Below, piece after piece: positions 37,638 through 40,401 of a DNA stretch of 40,401 nt. The translations under genes were made by a program, and so were the position numbers. A model generated the notes under the pieces. That model was not told the DNA's origin. It ran no database searches and saw only the letters and a list, made by a program, of their open reading frames with translations. The DNA lies in NCBI GenBank assembly GCA_039809105.1, contig JBDHUJ010000012.1:1-40401 (forward strand), read 5' to 3'. How positions within the stretch are numbered: position 1 is the stretch's first letter; the number at the start of each line of letters is the position of its first letter. This DNA is from JBDHUJ01 sp039809105 (GTDB lineage Bacteria; Patescibacteriota; Saccharimonadia; Saccharimonadales; UBA4665).

Positions 37638-38784
37638 ATGAAAAGCTCCAATGGGGCAGAGGAACGTACGGTACGTATGGATTTTACCCGGCGTTGCCTA
37701 AAAGAGTTCGGTCGCGGCTGTACTGGCCTTCGCCTTAGTGGGGAGTATATTGCTCACTGTTTCCCATGCCGCCACTTCTACAACCGCCGACTATGAAGCC
37801 GAAGCCGGCACCCGCAGCGGCAACGCCAGCCTGGCTTCTGGCAGCGGTGCATCCGGCGGCTCGGCTGTCAAATTCAGCAGTACTGCCAGCGCCTGCCCGG
37901 TTTCCACACCGAACGTGCCGGATGGCCCCGACCCCTGGGGCGGCTGTTTCCCAGGGCCTGCATCTACGGGCTATCCGCACGGCCTGAGTGGCGATACACG
38001 CACGCCAGTGACACTGACGGCCTATACGGGCTCCTGCACCGTTACCACCGCAAACACAGTCATCGACAGCAAGACCATCAGCTGTTCCGGCGGAATGGAT
38101 GTCCGCGCAGCGAACGTTACGATAAAGAATTCCAAGATAACCGACGGCATCTCGGTGAATACCGAGGCCAGCCAAAGCTACTCCCTGACCTTGCAGGACA
38201 CTGAAGTGTATGGCGGTCCGCACGACCTGCCGACGGTCGGCATCGGCAACCTGACGATAATTCGCGCTAACTTGTACGGCGGCCACAACGGACTGCAGTG
38301 CGACGAGTTTTCGCTCCACTGCCTCCTGCAGGATTCATACATCCATGGCCAGTATCAACCACCCACTGGCGACTCCCACCTCGGTGGTCTGCTCAGCGAC
38401 GGCACGACCAACTTTACCATCACCCATAACTCGGTGTTTTGTGATGCGGTGGTCAACGTCGATGGTGGTGGCTGCACGGGCGATATAAACCTCATTCCGA
38501 ACTTCGCGGAAATAAACGGTGCGAATATAACTTACAACTTGCTTGGTGCCAATACGGACTCGTCGTACTGTACATATGGTGGCGAGAAGCCACCGAGCGC
38601 AACGCCGCATTCATACAATATCGTGTACCAGCACAACATTTTCCAAAAAGGTACGACGGGGCATTGTGCAGCGTATGGTCCGGTTACTGACTTCAAGTTC
38701 ACCAACACCGGCAACGTGTGGACCGACAACAAATACGACGACGGCACGGTCATAAACTGTACTGCCGCCGACGAGTGCATGTAA
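37638..38784 (+). CDS. Secreted right-handed beta-helix protein, frame break in signal peptide
   Basis: ATG 37638 follows a promoter and begins in one frame (MKSSNGAEERTVRMDF), while the hydrophobic core of the signal peptide (VAAVLAFALVGSILLTV) and the rest of the protein are one base out of phase. A stop (TAA 37699) separates the two frames, and GTG 37738 is the first usable start after it. Removing one base near 37697-37703 would restore an uninterrupted secreted protein. After the SHAAT cleavage region comes the EAEAGTRSG cassette, then a domain of about 300 residues with beta-helix turns (ANVTIKNSKI, LTLQDTEVYGG, NLTIIRANLYGG, NFTITHNSVF). Such folds bind or cleave polysaccharide. Either the gene is mutated or the base is an assembly error. 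Confidence 0.7.
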
Positions 38785-38791
38785 GGAATGT

Positions 38792-39715
38792 ATGAAAACG
38801 TCTATTCGTAAAACGATTGAGAGCGTAAATGGGCAGTTCGTAGTGCTTATCCAGAAACTGCCGGGCAGTGCGTTTATGGCGCTGGTCGTGCTCGTATTTG
38901 GCGCGCTCGGCACATGGCTGCTTGTCGGTACGCATGCCGCCACCCCAACCGCCAGCTTCGAAGCCGAAGCCGGCACCCGCAGCGGCACCGCATCCATCAT
39001 TTCGGATACGAGCGCCTCCGCCAGCTCGGCCGTCAAATTCAGCGCAGCGTCGAGCGGTGTCCCGAATCCGCTGAAGATAATGCCGCTCGGCGATTCGCTT
39101 ACCCGTGGCGCCGTCGATTTAAACGCAGCGAACCAATACAACGCCGTCACCATCAACGGTTACCGCCTGCAGCTATGGAATCTGCTCACCGCCGTGGGCT
39201 ACAACATCGACTACGTCGGCTCCATAACCAAGTATGGCGACGCATCATTGCCCGACCACGACGAACAGGCCACTAGCGGCATTTGCATCAAGACGGCGGC
39301 CAGCACCTGCAACGGCCTTACCCCCATGTACCCTCAGACCGCCGGGTGGCTCACGACCTACCAGCCCGACCTGGTTATAATGCAGGGCGGCGGCAACGAC
39401 TGGACCGATTCCACCATGACGAACGCCAAGAACGAAAGTTACCTGGAACAGTGGGTTCAACTGGTGTGGGCGACGCTGCCGAACGCCAAAATCATCGTCA
39501 GCGGCCAGTCGCAGTGGCGCCCAGATGTCGAAGCCCTGAACAAAGCCTACGTGCAAGGCCTGCAAGCGCAGGGCAAGCCCATCCGTTTCCTGCCCTATGC
39601 CGATACTATCGGAGCCGAGGCGAATACCATCGACGACACGCACCCGGACACCACCGGCTACACCATGTGGGGCAACCAGCTCGCACCCCTCGTTGAACAA
39701 CTCTTCCCAAGATAA
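38792..39715 (+). CDS. Secreted SGNH/GDSL esterase with CBM-like N-terminal cassette
   Basis: The 307-residue protein has an N-terminal membrane/signal segment (FMALVVLVFGALGTWLLVG), the EAEAGTRSG cassette, then an SGNH hydrolase domain: block I PLGDSLTRG (Ser), block III GGGNDW (Asn), and block V DDTHPDTTGY (Asp/His). Likely a carbohydrate or lipid esterase on the cell surface. ATG 38792 lies seven bases after the previous stop, so the two genes are co-transcribed. Confidence 0.88.
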   Translation: MKTSIRKTIESVNGQFVVLIQKLPGSAFMALVVLVFGALGTWLLVGTHAATPTASFEAEAGTRSGTASIISDTSASASSAVKFSAASSGVPNPLKIMPLGDSLTRGAVDLNAANQYNAVTINGYRLQLWNLLTAVGYNIDYVGSITKYGDASLPDHDEQATSGICIKTAASTCNGLTPMYPQTAGWLTTYQPDLVIMQGGGNDWTDSTMTNAKNESYLEQWVQLVWATLPNAKIIVSGQSQWRPDVEALNKAYVQGLQAQGKPIRFLPYADTIGAEANTIDDTHPDTTGYTMWGNQLAPLVEQLFPR

Positions 39716-39730
39716 CTCCTATATAACCTG

Positions 39731-39955
39731 AGCTCGGCATAACTGCCGAGCTCATAAGGGGAGGGCTCGCCACGTTCCGCGGCCCCGGGATTTCACGACT
39801 GAAAACATAGTTTTCATCGGAAAGTCCCCTTGCGACCCGCCGCTGGCGGGTCTCACCTTCCCGCTAGCTATGCCGGAGTAAATCCGGCATACCTAACTCC
39901 CCACCCCTAAAGGCTTCGCTGACGCTCGCTTGCGCCTGACGGCGCTCACTGGGAT
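39731..39955. repeat. Multi-hairpin interspersed element (copy 2)
   Basis: Hairpins GAGCTCGGCA/TGCCGAGCTC, GAAAA-catag-TTTTC, GACCCGC/GCGGGTC and ATGCCGGA/TCCGGCAT alternate with GAGGGCTCGCCAC, CCTTGCGA, TCTCACC and CTCCCCACCCCTAAAG. These tags match the copy at 12631-13030, while the stems differ. It lies between two genes for similar secreted esterases. Confidence 0.65.
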
Positions 39956-40005
39956 GTTTATACCGAGCTGGGGTTATATACGTTGGAGGTGCAGCCACTC
40001 CATGG

Positions 40006-40011
40006 TACACT
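40006..40011 (+). promoter_or_regulatory. Extended -10 promoter of the last gene
   Basis: TGGTACACT ends at 40011, about 38 bases before ATG 40050. Confidence 0.45.
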
Positions 40012-40049
40012 GAAAGACATAAGAAGTTTGTCGAAGATACAAAAACGAC

Positions 40050-40401
40050 ATGATACAACGTTTTAAACTCGTCCACCAAAAACTCGGTCCATCCGGACGG
40101 GCACTTGTGGTGGCGCTGGCGTTCGGATTCGTCGGGACAACACTGGTCACCGGTTCTCACGCTGCCACGCAGACGGCAAGCTACGAAGCCGAAGCCGGCA
40201 CCCGCAGCGGCAACGCCAGCCTGGTTTCCGACGGTACCGCTTCCGGCAGCTCGGCCGTAAAATTCAGCGCCACCTCCAGCTCCGTCCCCAACCCCCTCAA
40301 AATCATGCCCCTCGGCGACTCCCTGACCCAGGGCGGCGTCAATGGCAGCGCCCCTGGCGGGCTCTATGCGCCCACCGTCAACGGCTACCGTTTGGATCTC
40401 T
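40050..40401 (+). CDS. Second secreted SGNH/GDSL esterase (3' partial)
   Basis: ATG 40050 begins MIQRFKLVHQKLGPSGRAL, a signal segment (VVALAFGFVGTTLVTG), the cassette ATQTASYEAEAGTRSG, and PNPLKIMPLGDSLTQGG, the catalytic Ser block. It is a close paralogue of the preceding esterase; the cassette and block I are nearly identical in DNA. The frame runs off the window edge. Confidence 0.85.
   Translation, partial: MIQRFKLVHQKLGPSGRALVVALAFGFVGTTLVTGSHAATQTASYEAEAGTRSGNASLVSDGTASGSSAVKFSATSSSVPNPLKIMPLGDSLTQGGVNGSAPGGLYAPTVNGYRLDL

Noticed and set aside
39864..40160. Reverse frame of 98 codons
   Set aside because: It lies across the multi-hairpin repeat and antisense to the start of the last esterase gene, with no protein-like features.

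Overview
The window looks like a chromosomal segment of a Patescibacteria/CPR bacterium, most likely Candidatus Saccharibacteria (TM7). This is an inference from the gene complement and layout, not from a database match. Support includes a FtsB-like divisome protein, an LCP cell-wall ligase, MurJ, LepA, FtsH, TilS, a HerA/TraG-like ATPase, several very small conserved membrane proteins, a guanylate-kinase relative with an altered P-loop, and many genes that appear to be read from leaderless mRNAs. TGA is used as a stop codon in host genes, for example the HerA/TraG-like gene and the ITPase-like gene, so the standard bacterial code applies.

Layout. 1-612: end of an unknown gene, then an ftsB-like gene. 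661-911: promoter, structured leader, initiator tRNA and terminator. 859-7940: two tandem accessory islands bounded by repeats of the tRNA 3' end. Island I carries a serine-recombinase relic, a small membrane protein, an AAA ATPase followed by a cytosolic trypsin-like protease, and a HEPN-like gene interrupted by an in-frame TGA. Island II carries an alpha/beta hydrolase, a degenerate MTH1-like Nudix protein and an NHL-repeat surface protein. 8062-10824: HAD hydrolase, DoxX-like protein, YCII-like protein and CorA. 10920-12561: a secreted Asn/Gly/Ser-repeat protein and a Crp/Fnr regulator. 12631-13302: a multi-hairpin repeat and a strongly promoted 31-aa gene. 13374-19217: LCP protein, a sensor kinase with a small partner, and a MacB-like ABC exporter. 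19226-25428: mostly reverse-strand genes, namely an SDR, a small membrane protein, a CAU tRNA, TauE, a MazEF-type toxin-antitoxin pair, an HD hydrolase, and an overlapping four-gene set (membrane protein, ITPase-like, two histidine phosphatases). 25517-37559: tilS, ftsH, the HerA/TraG-like ATPase, murJ, two unknown genes, lepA, a GNAT enzyme and the guanylate-kinase-like gene. 37638-40401: three secreted proteins sharing one N-terminal CBM-like cassette.

Four signals stand out. (1) Both tRNA genes with a CAT anticodon are preceded by the same multi-hairpin leader, which may be an undescribed tRNA leader RNA. (2) The ATPase plus protease pair, with a HEPN-like gene nearby in a tRNA island, looks like a candidate defence system. 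(3) tilS and lepA each carry an in-frame palindromic insert, and four further families of hairpin repeats lie between genes. (4) An extended -10 box (TGnTAnnnT) sits 6-8 bases before the start codon of many genes, so leaderless translation seems to be the norm.
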